From Paulinella micropora (lineage: Eukaryota > Cercozoa > Imbricatea > Euglyphida), in NCBI GenBank assembly GCA_009731375.1, contig BJOX01000378.1:274305-324397 (forward strand): a DNA stretch of 50,093 nt, in the 5' to 3' direction. Position 1 is the first letter of the stretch. Every line of letters starts with the position of its first letter. The position numbers were made by a program, and so were the translations under genes. The notes beneath the pieces were generated by a model, which worked only from the letters and a program-made list of their open reading frames with translations, was not told where the DNA came from and did not search any database. Below, piece after piece: positions 18,716 to 30,349 of the stretch.

Positions 18716-19180
18716 CGTTGTCCTGTTGTTGTCCTGTTGTTGTCCTGTTGTTGTCCTGTTGTTGTCCTGTTGTTGTCCTGTTGTTGTCCTGTTGTTGTCC
18801 TGTTGTTGTCCTGTTGTTGTCCTGTTGTTGTCCTGTTGTTGTCCTGTTGTTGTCCTGTTGTTGTCCTGTTGTTGTCCTGTTGTTGTCCTGTTGTTGTCCT
18901 GTTGTTGTCCTGTTGTTGTCCTGTTGTTGTCCTGTTGTTGTCCTGTTGTTGTCCTGTTGTTGTCCTGTTGTTGTCCTGTTGTTGTCCTGTTGTTGTCCTG
19001 TTGTTGTCCTGTTGTTGTCCTGTTGTTGTCCTGTTGTTGTCCTGTTGTTGTCCTGTTGTTGTCCTGTTGTTGTCCTGTTGTTGTCCTGTTGTTGTCCTGT
19101 TGTTGTCCTGTTGTTGTCCTGTTGTTGTGTTGTTGTGTTGTTGTTGTGTTGTTGTGGTGTTGTTGTGGTGTTGTTGTGTT
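18716..19180 (+). repeat. 11-bp minisatellite (TGTTGTTGTCC)n
   Basis: About 37 near-perfect copies of TGTTGTTGTCC run to about 19128, then a degenerate TGTTG-rich tail follows. Since 11 is not a multiple of three, all frames are open and give repetitive QQQDNNRTTTG-type frames that should not be called genes. The array separates the viral ORFs from the foldback. Confidence 0.95.
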
Positions 19181-19186
19181 GATGTG

Positions 19187-19588
19187 ATCATTTATGTATG
19201 CAAGACTTGTCCAACCGCAAAGTATGAAACAAGCATTAAAAACATAAAAAACCAACATTTGACACATAGAAAACATACATAGAAAACAAAAAAGTGTCAA
19301 ATGTTTAACATAAATTTATCTAACTAAGCACATTAAGAGAGATTTTGACGAAAAGACACATAAACCATATACACGCAGTTTATATATATTTCTATGAAAT
19401 AAAAATATGGTTTATGTGTCTTTTCGTCAAAATCTCTCTTAATGTGCTTAGTTAGATAAATTTATGTTAAACATTTGACACTTTTTTGTTTTCTATGTAT
19501 GTTTTCTATGTGTCAAATGTTGGTTTTTTATGTTTTTAATGTTTGTTTCATACTTTGCGGTTGGACAAGTCTTGCATACATAAATGAT
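19187..19588. repeat. 402-bp foldback: 184-bp inverted repeats around a 34-bp loop
   Basis: Arms 19187-19370 and 19405-19588 are reverse complements with a single mismatch that I can see (AACAAGCATT versus AACAAACATT). The loop is 19371-19404. No ORF. The near-perfect match shows recent origin or active correction. It could be a miniature foldback element, a hairpin-telomere junction of the adjacent virus-like element, or a source of hairpin RNA. The right end is followed by (AT)n. Confidence 0.9.
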
Positions 19589-20381
19589 ATATATATATGT
19601 CAATATTAATACTGCTAGCGCTACGCTTACAAGTAATAATGTAAATGTATTAATATAATATTTGAGCAAGCATGTACACTTTTAATGAGATAATACTTGC
19701 CACTACTATGCATAGGATTAATTAATAATTAAATGAGCAGGCGCGGGCCCCGGGGTCGGCCGCTGGAATCGTACTATTAATTATATGAGGAAAATAGAAT
19801 AGTATATATTTAATCAATAACCTCATCAGTATATCCTCATTATCTCTAATATAGTATCTGATGATCAAGTCTTCCTGTTTCGAATTCTTCATTAATATTC
19901 TAAAATTAATATCGTCAACTGCAGCTGCGCATGCGCATGCTTTTCTTCGAATTCGTATCATGATCATTGAATAAAATTATATTAATAATATATCTCTTTG
20001 TACCACTTTCATTTTACATTTATGCTTCCCACTTATTACTACAAGCGGCAAGCATTGTATTATTAATTTATGAAAGTGTTTGCGTAAAAAGTTAAATTTA
20101 AAAAAAATAATATATATTAATACAGACAGTACTGATTTAATAACTGTACAAAGACTTCGCAGATATAGGGCAATGTGAGCAAGTGACTCTGTCCGACAGC
20201 CATCAAACCAAGCTCAGAAGAAAAATCTAAAGCAAAGCTGTTAGCAAAATCACAATAACGAATTTATAAGACATAAAAATTAACATGAACGTGACCTATA
20301 CTAAACGAAAAATAAAAAATCCTATAAGACAAAGAGCTATCTTAGTTTGCTATTGGGTCTCGTGCCACCGGTCCCTGCTCA
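19589..20381. other. AT-rich spacer with a diverged dispersed repeat
   Basis: There is no supportable gene. About 20000-20100 shares a weakly conserved pattern (ACTTTCATTTTAC..., GCAAGCATTGTATTATTAA, GTGTTTGCGTAAAA) with segments near 24336, 34107 and 34690, pointing to an old dispersed repeat family. A palindromic GCATGCGCATGC lies at 19929-19940. Confidence 0.4.
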
Positions 20382-21195
20382 TTCTGCAACCCAGTTTGAG
20401 GCACAGTAGGAGGGGAACCTCCAAACCCTCAACCCGAAGTGAAAGATGATGTTCCCCAGGAAGACGAAGACAGTGCTGAGGAAGAGGGAGGTGAAGAAGA
20501 AAACCTTCCCTCGTACAATCCGTGTCCATATTCACAAAAAGAAGTAGATGGGGAGACGGCCAAACTATTGGCCAATGATATGAAGTGGAACGTGGGTTCA
20601 CATGTGGTGGATTGGGGAGCTGGTCGCCCTGTACATAAGGCCAAGACCACCTTGGCACACGATGCGGGACCCTGCATGTAAGCTCTTTCACCCTTCTCCC
20701 CTCTGCGCTCTCACTTCAAAAAAAAAAAAAAAAAATCCAGTCAACCTCACATTCACCATGACTTTTTGAATGGTTTTCTTTTTGTTCTTTTTTAAAAAAT
20801 TTGTTGTCGTTTCAGGGAATTGTAGTTACAAAGTCATACTTCTTGTCTGCTTTTGCTAACTTGTTTTCTCTCTTTTTCGTATGTCCCATTACAATACAAT
20901 TTCAGGTTTTTTTTGCACCCCCCTGTCAATTTTTTTTTCCTCTTTCGTTCATAGGCACTTTCTTCACTTCTTGCCGCATGAAGCAGTTCATACCATCGTT
21001 CGCCTGACTAACGAGGAGCTGGAGAAGGAGCGAGAACCCCGTCTGCGGCAGGCCCTCACCTTTCAGGAGTTTTTAGTCTTCATTTGGTTCCTTATCAAAA
21101 TCTCTCTGGCGGACCGAGGTCGTAGGCGTGCACACTGGGCCCCCACATCAGGACACGGTGCAGACGGGCTTCCGGGGGATGGATTTGGTACATAA
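20382..21195 (+). pseudogene. piggyBac transposase N-terminal exons
   Basis: An acidic segment (DSAEEEGGEEENLPSYNPCP) runs to 20677. It is followed by a GT-AG intron 20678-20954 (GTAAGC ... TTCATAG) whose splice keeps phase, and then HFLHFLPHEAVHTIVRLTNE and LTFQEFLVFIWFLI, the typical piggyBac N-terminal domain. No ATG is seen in frame upstream (a TGA precedes it). The frame ends at TAA 21193-21195, one base out of register with the catalytic ORF: the conserved F-G-x-Y-M...RF block straddles the shift. Confidence 0.65.
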
Positions 21196-22526
21196 TGGGG
21201 TGCAATCGGTTCGATGCTATCTTGAAAAATTTGAGGCTAGGCCCCCCTGCAAATGAAGAGGACCCTTTTTTGCCAGTTCGTTCATTCATGCAGGCCGTGG
21301 ATGCCACAGCACGTAAAGCCATAGTCCCGGGCAACATTCTCGTGGTAGATGAGAGTATGGGTCAATTTACGGGGGTGGGTATGCCAGGCCAAATGGTTGT
21401 CCCCCGCAAGCCTATTCCTGTTGGCAGAGAATATCATACCGTGTGTGATGTTGAAACAGGCATATGCATAGGCATGGAATGTGTGGAGGGTAGGGATAGG
21501 GATAGGCTAAAAGAATTAGTAAATGAGTTTGGGGTCACTACTGCTACTACTTTGCGCCTAACAAAACCATGGTGGGGGAGTGGTCGAATTGTTGTTGGTG
21601 ATTCGTGGTTTGCTTCTGTTAAGACAGCTACTGAAGTGAAGAAGAGGGGGTTAGATTTTGTAGGCCAGGTGAAGACTGCGCATTCAGGGTTTCCCAAAAT
21701 GCTTTTGTGGAGTCAGAGGGGTCCTAAGAAAGGCGATTTAGCTTCAGCCACATGCATGCATGAGGGGGTGGAGCTGCTTGCAATCAATCAAAACGATCAC
21801 AACCAGCAGCAAATTATCGCAACTTGCTCCACAACTTTGCCTGGCAAACCCAGAGAGGCCCGTTTTAGTGTCAATGATCCTCGGGTTCCGCGCTGTGAGG
21901 CTGTGGCCCTTTATTATTCAGCTTTTAATGCAGTTGATGTATTCAATGCCGTGCGCCACGGGTCCTCTTCCCTCAATCTCACCCTTGGAATGCAGGATTG
22001 GAAGAGGGCCGATTTCATGATTTTGCTTGATTTCATTATCACGAATGCCTACAAACATTTTATTTTTTTTAGTCAGTCTGTTTTGTCCAAGTATGTAGCC
22101 TCAAAAGGAACTACCAGACCTGGGTATTTCAAACTTTTGCTTGCAGACTCCCTCATTCTGCATGGTAATGAGGGTAATTCTATCCCTGCCCTCGCACAGC
22201 CTGCCCCCAGCCAGTCTAACATGCAGGATAGCTTTGCCCCATGCATGCAACTCCTCAAATACCCACAGGTACCCATGGCCGACAAAATGAGAAAGAAAAG
22301 GGAGCTAGGGCACAACTATAACGAAGGTTTGGAGAGGTCAAAAAGACGTAAATGTGTCGTTTGTCTGCATGCCTTTTCAGAGAAGAAGGTATCTTACACT
22401 ATGTTTTATTGTGCTACCTGTGGGCCAGATGTGCCGCTGTGTGTGGGGGGCGGGCGAACATGTCACTCGTGGCACAAACAGCACGGAATCCCTCAAAAAA
22501 ATGTAAAACGCCGTGGTATTAATTAA
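21195..22526 (+). CDS. piggyBac transposase, catalytic and Cys-rich domains
   Basis: This uninterrupted 443-codon frame begins at ATG 21195 within GCNRFDAILKNLRL. It is a DDE/D cut-and-paste transposase core. The three expected Asp are visible: D52 (NILVVDESMGQF), D136 (RIVVGDSWFAS) and D248 (FNAVDVFNAV), spaced 84 and 112 residues, close to piggyBac. After the core (LLDFIITNAYKHF) comes a basic linker and a Cys-rich domain (RKCVVC ... YCATCGP ... CHSWHKQH) like the zinc-binding C-terminus of the family, which recognises element ends. The intact core with a frameshifted N-terminus suggests recent inactivation or a sequence error. Confidence 0.85.
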   Translation: MGCNRFDAILKNLRLGPPANEEDPFLPVRSFMQAVDATARKAIVPGNILVVDESMGQFTGVGMPGQMVVPRKPIPVGREYHTVCDVETGICIGMECVEGRDRDRLKELVNEFGVTTATTLRLTKPWWGSGRIVVGDSWFASVKTATEVKKRGLDFVGQVKTAHSGFPKMLLWSQRGPKKGDLASATCMHEGVELLAINQNDHNQQQIIATCSTTLPGKPREARFSVNDPRVPRCEAVALYYSAFNAVDVFNAVRHGSSSLNLTLGMQDWKRADFMILLDFIITNAYKHFIFFSQSVLSKYVASKGTTRPGYFKLLLADSLILHGNEGNSIPALAQPAPSQSNMQDSFAPCMQLLKYPQVPMADKMRKKRELGHNYNEGLERSKRRKCVVCLHAFSEKKVSYTMFYCATCGPDVPLCVGGGRTCHSWHKQHGIPQKNVKRRGIN

Positions 22527-22855
22527 TCTGACTCTTAATGACCTTGTGGTTGCCAGGTGGCAACTCAGCTGAAAATCATCTTCAAAGGGGGGGCGGCAGA
22601 CAATGGACATTGGGCACTAAAACCTTTTGTAATAAATTTTATTTTATTTTAATACTTGAAAATGAAAGAAATAGCTGTATTATTAATAAATTTCACGATT
22701 TTATTATTTCTTTCTTTTTCTGAAGTATTTGAAATCCGGTTGCCACATGGCAACCATGCACATGCACTTGAGCAATAGATACATAGATACATACATACAT
22801 ACATACATACATACATAAATGTATATATTATATATATATAAATAATAATAATAAT

Positions 22856-23125
22856 AATAGTGCTTCTCTGTCAATGGCTGATGCATTTCTGCACATGCGC
22901 CTCCATCGTCTCACCCGTGAGGGGAGTACGAAGAATTGACGATAAGCTCTAATGACACCCCCGCAAGGGCAGTTCCAACACTTCCAGACGGGCCGGTATG
23001 TTCAATGAAAATACTGGTCCAGACGGATCGGTATGTTCAATGAAAATACTGGTGGCACCGACGGGAATCGAACTGGCGACAGGGCCCAGATGGTAGAACT
23101 TGACCACTGGGCTATCACGGTGTCC
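22856..23125 (-). mobile_element. tRNA-derived SINE
   Basis: Read on the minus strand, 23125-23053 has a pol III A box (TAGCCCAGTGG) and B box (AGTTCGATTCC) in a 73-nt tRNA-like head ending GGTGCCA. The body follows and contains two tandem copies of a 34-35-bp unit (22986-23053, AATACTGGTCCAGACGG...). The element ends in an (ATT)n tail and starts next to another (ATT)n run at 23126-23160, as expected for SINE insertion in or creation of trinucleotide tracts. The head is too degenerate to fold as a working tRNA. Confidence 0.65.
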
Positions 23126-23670
23126 ATAATAATAATAATAATGATAATAATAATGTTATAGTGACTCAATATTTCTTAATATAAACGTCTATCTAACGAC
23201 GTGAAGAATGAGGAATACCTAGTAACGTAGAAGGGACTCCGTACTCTCCAAGCCAAGGATAACCGACAGACAGGAACATAGAGTAATGCCATTATATACT
23301 GGGTGGGCCGGCACATCCCCTCTCCCCCTCGAGCGTGCCCTCGTCAGGGTGCGCGAGAAGTCGAGTCAAGACCAGCCGAAACCAAACCGGGATAAAATGT
23401 GAAAAATTATCTCGAGTGACGGTCGGTGACTAGATCCTTTCCCTCTGATAAAATTGCACACCCTGTGTTACCCTAAACTCACTCATCGTCCCCCCCCCCC
23501 CCCCNNNNNNNNNNTATTGATAAATTCCGTTTACGCTTGATTAAAATCCATTGACTCCATATTATTTTCCATTCGGCCTCGTCTGCGCTAAAAGATTTTC
23601 TACGAGTTCCCTCGTGTAAAAGCTGCCACTTTATGACCGTGAAAACTGGCCACCCCATATATCCCATCAT
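23126..23670. other. non-coding spacer with assembly gap
   Basis: (ATA)n tract, then unique sequence and a C-homopolymer next to the 10-N gap at 23505-23514. I see no gene. Confidence 0.4.
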
Positions 23671-23887
23671 CACGATTTTGCATAAGTTCCCTTGTGTAAA
23701 ATTGCCTATCCATGAAAATAAACATTTTAAGTCGCCGCTCGACATCCCCCGTCCAATACGATTTTGCATAAGTTCCCTTGTGTAAAATTACAAATCCATG
23801 GAAATAAATATTTCAAGTCGCCGCTCGACATCCACCCGTCCAATACGATTTTGCATAAGTTCCCTTGTGTAAAATTACCAATCCCTA
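23671..23887. repeat. 87-bp tandem satellite, about 2.5 units
   Basis: Units begin with CGATTTTGCATAAGTTCCCT at 23673, 23758 and 23845 and include AAGTCGCCGCTCGACATCC. Identity is about 90%. A weaker relative (GTTCCCTCGTGTAAAAGCTG) at 23607 suggests a longer decayed array. It ends near a G-homopolymer and the 10-N gap at 24176-24185. Confidence 0.85.
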
Positions 23888-24547
23888 GAAAATTGCCACG
23901 GAGCTCGTGGGACTTTGAAAGGTTAATCCACGTCCGCCTTCGTCCACTTGGGAATTTGAAAGAACAACCCACCTTAGCCATGAGAATTGCCAATGAATGA
24001 AAAACTTTTATCAGATTAAGGCCCCAGGTGAGCCAGGAGACATCAAGGGTATAGATCCGCACATACAGCATGCAGGTACATACGGCAGAAATGATATAGT
24101 ACATTTCCAGTTCTATCTAGCAGAGGAGGGTAAGGACGGAGGGGGGGGGGGGGGGGGGGGGGAAGGGGAAGAGGGNNNNNNNNNNAACCACCAGCGAGCT
24201 CGGATGAAGGTCCGGCTGCCAAGCGACAACGTAATACGCGTTGCCAATAGAATGGTTGATTATTTTTTACTACATTGTCAAAGTTTTCTCCGACGTGACG
24301 GTTTATAATTATTAATATAATTTGCTATAATACATCTCTACCTGTGGCAAGTATTCTTTTATTAAATTTGTGTATGCGTAAGTAAATGTATTAAACTTTA
24401 AATGAGCCTCCTGTTTCCACTATATCAAAGTATTGACAGGTATTTGTTGGTTATTAAAACTGTAAGTGCGATAAACTGGAAAGTGGCACCCTACACTAAC
24501 CCCCTGCCCGCTAGGCAAACTTACGGTAAAATATAATTAATTCTAAC

Positions 24548-24743
24548 TGTTAGACTACTGTTATCAATAAAGCAATCTATGATAGCTACTACACTCTCAA
24601 CACACTACAACAACTTTAATGAGAAAAGGCGCCAACAGACGCGCCACGTAACTTGACTGGCCGGATCATAAGTAATGGCCCTAACGACACCGTTACTCCG
24701 ATACGGCCGGTCCATAACTATTAATTAATCATTAGTTCCAACA
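24548..24743 (-). repeat. copia 3' LTR
   Basis: 196 bp, TG...CA on each strand. It contains AATAAAG on the plus strand and GC-rich blocks (GGCGCCAACAGACGCGCC). It matches 33806-34001 except at two sites (ACAACTT/ACACCTT, AATCATT/AATTATT). Confidence 0.9.
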
Positions 24744-25800
24744 CCCCCCTGGAACAAAGTAAATTAATATTAAGTTACTGCCGTTCCTAATTAAGTTACA
24801 CCTCCTACTATTATTTTGTGAAACATTAGGAAACACAAACTCAAAACATGTTCTCTTACTCTCACTCTCTCCGAGAAGTAATGTTGGGGTTGGCTACCCT
24901 CCTATCCACAGCGAGTACGTATCAACTAGAGTACGTACAAGGCACCGGACCTGTGGTATATTCGAGCCTACCCAACGAGAAGAGGATTAACTCCCTACTC
25001 TCCCTATCTCGCACATGAGTAAGAGAAATATGCGAAAATTACATATAAGAATACAGAGATATGATAATAACTTCAAAAGAAGTAATAACATAAATATGTG
25101 ATAAATATATGAAAAATATATATGTGTATATATGATATATATTCACATATGATCATAATATGAAAACTAAAATTTGGAAGCGCTTCCCGTAAGGGGGTAT
25201 ATAAAAGTAACAAAAGTAATATAATATATATCACAAATACAAATATCTGTAATTATTAGCGGGTCTGGGGGTCGGGTAGATGCCCGGGGCCTATCAAGAC
25301 ATATAGTCTGATCAATCGCCCTTCGTCTACCACTCCACCCCCAAGTTGGCCTCTTATCGATTTTTATGTATATAGTGTGATTACAAAGGGTTTTCAGCAT
25401 TTGAGCAATACAGTCTAGAAGATAGTGCGTGTTCCCGAGCTTACGCCAGCACGGGAACACGCACATACTTAGTAAGTTTCCGGGGCCCGAATCAGCCTTC
25501 GCCGCGGCGCTTCTCATCCTCCCCCTCGACTTAGTAAAATTATGCAACTGAATGGTTGTTACAACTTAACGGAGGGGGGGGGAGGGAAGAGAAAGAGGAA
25601 AGTCCAGGCATGTCATGCCTCTTCTCCTGTAAGGAGGTACCACGTCACTGGGCGCGCGTTGAATCACGCTCGCGCTCAAATCACCTATATCACTCCCCTC
25701 AATGTACAGTATGCGAGGAATATAATATACGAGAATTAATACAATCCGCTTCTGAGAATATAATTATAAATGATTATAACATAAATATTTATGCGGGAAA
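24744..25800 (-). other. copia 3' untranslated region
   Basis: About 1 kb lies between the RNase H stop and the 3' LTR. It is AT-rich with several TATATGTATATA-like runs and a pair GTGCGTGTTCCCG ... CGGGAACACGCAC (about 25427-25462) that would form a strong hairpin. No protein is supported. Confidence 0.5.
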
Positions 25801-25809
25801 TACCGGTAC

Positions 25810-27564
25810 TTACAACGCGACTTTAGCATCAAACTTTGCGAGAAATTCCTTCACCAACTTCACCGAGATTTGGTCAGCCAGGTAATTGAACTTCTCGTAC
25901 GTGAAATTTATTTTGGTAAATAAATCCGCGATGTTTTCCTCCGTTGGTACCCGGAACAACTTGACAACTCCCTTCTTAACCAACTTCTCGAGCAGGTGGT
26001 ACCTGACATCGATATGTTTGGTTCTGAACTCCCCTAACCCCCTTTCTGAGAGGATGATGGTCCCCTCATTGTCCTCGAACAAGGGGGTGAAACCTCTTAT
26101 GGGCAAACCGATGTCACGGAGGGACTGCCTTAAAGCAAGCAACTCCCTTACTGCTTCGTTAGCGGATACGGTCTCCGATTCAAGGGTAGATTGGGCTATA
26201 ACAGTCTGAAGTTTCGAGAAAGATATAACCGGAACGGGATTTCCTTGTAACCTTTTCTCCAGCAAAGTCTGAGTCGACGTATCCCACGAGGGGGTGCTCG
26301 TCTATCAGTTTTTCGACATTGGCGATAACGGGGACATAGAACGCATTGACTTCTGTGGCTTCACATGAGTAAAGCTCAAGTGCCTTTTCTGCGGCCGATG
26401 ATCCTTCGGCCGGTCTCCATGATTTAGGGGGTTTGGGGACAAAGAACCCTTCAGTCAACATCTTGACTAACCTCCTATCACCCCGTTTGAAATATAGGGC
26501 TCTCGGGGTCAGCAACCATAGAAACATACGGTGAACCATGGCATAAGATATTTCAGGGGATGGGACTTGTTGTTTTGCAGCTATACTCAAAGGACAGATC
26601 AAGAGAGGGCGGGTGTGAACAGCAAGGAAGATAAGCATGCCAATCAAACATCTAAGGTCATATTTGAGCAGACGGTGACCAACTTTCAGGGGGGCAGGGT
26701 TTTCTGAGGTGAAGGGGGTTTTAGCAGGCACCTCCTTCATATAATCTAACTCATCTAAAATAAGAAGTTCATATTTTCGTTGATGCAGTAAAATCCCTTT
26801 CTCAGATTGGACAATCTGGGTGTTTTTGAATTCCGTGGCATTCCCTAAGTTTTTTCACCTGAAACCATGCTTCTTCATGCTCTCTACAAGACTTATGTGT
26901 TTGGCTTCATCAGCGGCATGCAGTCCATCATCTACATGAAAAGAGAGGAGCTGCGTACTTATGGGGTCCTTGGCATGTTTGATAAAAGAAGCCCGGTCAA
27001 GGGAGAAAGTAATAAAGGCTTGCTTTCCGACTAACTCCCTTAACATCAAATCATACCATAATCTCCCCGCCTCAGGATGACCATAAAGGGCCTTCCGGAG
27101 TTCCCTCTCAAAACCCGGGGGGGGGGGGGGGTTACATAGATGTCATAAGGCATTTTGGCATGTAAGTATGCGGTGGTGAAGTCAATTAACCACAAGTCTA
27201 TTCAGAAGCAGGCAGCATAGGCAATGATAAGAAGGATGATGCGATGGTGAGCGTTAGGTGAGTATGTGCGTTTGGGATCATATTGCAAGCCCGCTTTCAG
27301 GAGATCCCCCCTAAGGGTGATTCTAGCTTTATGATATTCGTCGCTCGTTCCCTGTTGCTTAACAGTGTCTATCCATTTTAGAGGGATAATGGGAGTGCCT
27401 GACTTTCTCGCCTTGCTCTCTTCTCTCCATTCAAATGCTTTGAGCTCCTCTTGCTGTCTGACTTCTGTCTCTCTCGCTTGTCTCCTATCTTTCGGTTTCT
27501 GCGACGGGAAATTCCGGAATTTGCTCGGTGACCAGGCAATAATTGATTCTCTTTTCTTTCGCAC
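25810..27564 (-). pseudogene. copia reverse transcriptase and RNase H, broken frames
   Basis: The RT opening (PLKWIDTVKQQG, YHKARITLRGD, YSPNAHHRIILLIIAYAACF) is in 27564-27202. The catalytic box reads LLSFHVDDGLH at about 26950, with HVDD in place of YVDD. Thumb and tether follow in 26740-26180 (YAMVHRMFLWLL, LYFKRGDRR). RNase H shows GYVDSDFAGEKVTRKSRSGY, the STLESET Glu and EDNEGTI Asp, ending TKHIDVRYHLLEKLVKKG and ADLFTK by 25810. There are at least three frame changes, plus a G-homopolymer at 27117-27131. Not expressible as it stands. Confidence 0.85.
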
Positions 27565-29585
27565 AGACAGAGATATGTTTATTTCTGGTTCTCCCGTGGA
27601 TTACGTTCTCCTGAGAAATGTTTCCTTGCTCATGAGATCTCCATCCCGGGGGATGCCTTTCCTTTTCCGCAGCTATCCTAGCTCTCTCCCCCTCGGCATG
27701 GCCGAATTCACTGGTTACATTGGGGTCGTGGCGTGCCGGTTCGATAATAGTCTGCGGTACAAGAGAAGGGGGGGCTGCTGCTCCTGAAATCTCGTACTTT
27801 ATGATCTCAGAATCTATTATTTTTTCCGTAACGCCATCATCAAACTTAACGTTGTGGGCTGGGAATCGTTTATTTCTCCTGACAACCGGGGCAGTCGGGG
27901 CAAGAGTAACTCCCTTCCGCAAAGTAGAATCCCACTTACCTCCGTAAGTGGATTTAGCCCACTCTTCCCCGAAGGCTCGTGCCGGGATCTGGACGATTTT
28001 CCCAGACAAAATGACTTTAAGTTTGGGTTTTCTCCCCCTCTTTCCCACTATCTTGACACCTTTCTCCCCCTGATTCATGCTCCCTAATACTATATCCCGT
28101 GAAGACGGAGTAGGGGAATGAGCTCAGGGAGATTACTAAAATCTTGACTTTGGGCATCGTTTTCGTCACTATCGCTTGCAACGATCACCGAATCGTCATC
28201 ATATTCAGGTCCTTTCTGAGATGTCATAGGCGTCATGGGGGCATTCTCGGTACTTTCACTATTGCTAGCAGCAGCTACGGCAGGTGAGGTAGATGTACTA
28301 TGTGTAGTTACTGGTACGTCGAAGCTAACATTCTCTTTTGGTGGTGTGTTAACTGGGGGCAGAACAGCAGAAGGTGTGGTCGATTTCCATCCGACCGAAA
28401 ACATACCCTCATCTGCTGTTCCTTCGAGGTCTTTGGAGGCCTCTCGTCTACCCAGTCTCCATGCATCGAACATAACATCCCGGACATTACCATGTATTAT
28501 ACGCGCAACGGGATCATAAACACGATAATACCCGGTATTACGTTCGTAACCTAAAAAGATAACTTTCTTTCCTCTCTCGCCTTTCCCCCGCCGAGCCTGA
28601 ACCTTCATCACTGCAGCGCAACCAGTGGGCGAAGGTGGTGTAGGTATGGTTTCCGGCGGTGAATGACTTCGAAAGGGGACTTACCCTTAAAGGGTCCTTT
28701 GGCTATCGGGAGGAGGTTGTTAATATAAGTGGCGTTTCTTTCCATCTCCGTCCAGAACTTGGGAGAGAGCTCAGCATCGCTAAGCATCGCCCTAGCAGGC
28801 CCACCGTTAGTTTGGTGGGACCTCTCTATCTTTGAGACTGCCTGTTTCTCCGCGGTTGGAGCCTCAATTAAGATAGGCTGATTAACATTAACCCACTCCT
28901 GAAAGGTATCATATCGACCATATTCTTGGTGACAGGTAATAAATTTGACTTTCCGGTTTGTATGTCTTTCAAAGAAAGCAACGGCCTTAATAAAACACGG
29001 GAAAAATTCATTCTTATGACGCAAATAATAGTCGAGCTCGAAATTTGAAGCGAGACATTTGACCGTAAATTTGTATCGCTTACCATCCCATGATATCGTA
29101 TTCCACCATCCTTGTGTATCCATGGGAATATGAACCCCGGAATGACGTTCAATGATGTGATGGTTTTTGTGGAAACGAGGTGCTTTCTTTATTTTATTCC
29201 TTAAGCAGTACTCACACTTCATAATCCTTTCTCGCCATCCTACCCCTACTATCGTCACCCCCATATAGTGAGCCATTCCTTCCATAGCCTTTACCCCACT
29301 ATGTTTACACATTCGGTGAAAGACGGTGGCGTGTATATGCTCACTATGTGTGGGCCGGACAACAGGATTTAATGCTTTTGACATTCGGCAACCAACATCA
29401 TGTTCTTGAGTTCGTGAGGTGTGCGAACATACATCATTTGGCATGACCAAACAACAAGCCAAACTCTGTGAACAATTCTCACCCTTCTCCGTATTTGTTT
29501 CGCAAGACAACGGGACATATGATTTACTGTCGTGACACCCCTCACATAAACATGGGACATCATTGCAACATACATCATTATACAC
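27485..29585 (-). pseudogene. copia integrase, catalytic Asp replaced
   Basis: The zinc-binding region (EHIHATVFHRMCKHS ... MKCEYC) precedes the rve fold. The first Asp is in HIPMDTQGWW. The second, normally S-D-N-G-x-E, reads ITCHQEYG, so the catalytic Asp is lost. The Glu is in SKIERSHQ. The C-terminal GKKVIFLGYERNTGYYRVYD and RDVMFDAWR block lies in the next frame (28611-28090). A Ser/Asp/Glu-rich linker leads to the RT. The missing Asp and the frame change make this integrase inactive. Confidence 0.8.
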
Positions 29586-29716
29586 GGGAAGGGTTGTTGG
29601 TTGTGTAGGACGGCAAGGGGGAAGTCAGAATGTGACGGTGGATGACGATGATCCCTCTTTCTCTACCTTCACATTCTGCTTTTCGAGGGGGACTGGTTCG
29701 TATCGTTGATTTGGGT

Positions 29717-30349
29717 CTAGAGGGGGCATTCCCGGGAGATCAAAGTCACAAACAGGTTGTTAGGCAAAGATCTGCCCCTAGCTACAATCTGCTCTTCCTC
29801 GATATGGATTGGGGACTTGAGCACAAGCACCTGGTTGTTTTGATGGACTACCGCCAGTCCTTGTTTCAACCAAGCCGAAGTGGCGACTAAACCGTAACTC
29901 AAGTGGGGGTTGTATGTCGTGTGTGAATCATACACCTGAACCGGTTCTCCGTTTGCTCCAGAGAGTTGCATTAAGAATTTCCATTTGTACTCCGTCTTAA
30001 GACTCCCTTTCGCAATTTTGAACTTTTGAGGGTTATGCTTCAACCTCACGAATACATCCTTATGGGGTATTTGGGACTCACTAGCCCCACTATCGTCTAC
30101 CCAAACCATCCCCGCCATACTCTTTTCAGGTGTCTCTCCCTCATCTCCCTCGTTCTCGTGCATCATTATGACACAATCTTTCTCAGATGGGGGTAAGATG
30201 TTTGAGGTGGGGTTGGGCAATGTGCTAATTCTTGATGGTGGGATATCTCGTACGTTCTCCCCCTCTATCAGATATTCCCGGTATTCCAGTAATCGAGTTC
30301 TTAGATGAGGAAATGCCGCAACTAGCCCCCTCGCAAAAGGTTTTTCCAT
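29717..30349 (-). pseudogene. copia aspartic protease region
   Basis: The D-S-G protease signature appears as MVWVDDSGASESQIPHKDVF, about residue 85 of a 210-codon frame; copia proteases read W-x-x-D-S-G-A-[ST]. Downstream is the region leading to the integrase. The N-terminal half (EYREYLIEGENVRDIPPSR) is unrecognised. Confidence 0.7.

Larger units (their letters stand above)
20382..22755 (+). mobile_element. piggyBac-type DNA transposon
   Basis: The element is defined by its transposase (next entries). Downstream of the gene, two inverted-repeat motifs of the same kind occur: GTTGCCAGGTGGCAAC (22549-22564) and GGTTGCCACATGGCAACC (22738-22755), which resemble subterminal transposase sites. 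I could not find matching terminal repeats or TTAA target duplications on both sides, so the limits are approximate and the element may be an immobile remnant. Confidence 0.65.

Noticed and set aside
18661-19300. Long frames of QQQDNNRTTTG or LLSCCCPVVV repeats
   Set aside because: They are translations of the 11-bp minisatellite, open in every frame because the unit is not a multiple of three.
23053-23125. Functional tRNA gene
   Set aside because: A and B boxes fit, but T-stem and anticodon stem do not pair well and the sequence continues into a SINE body.
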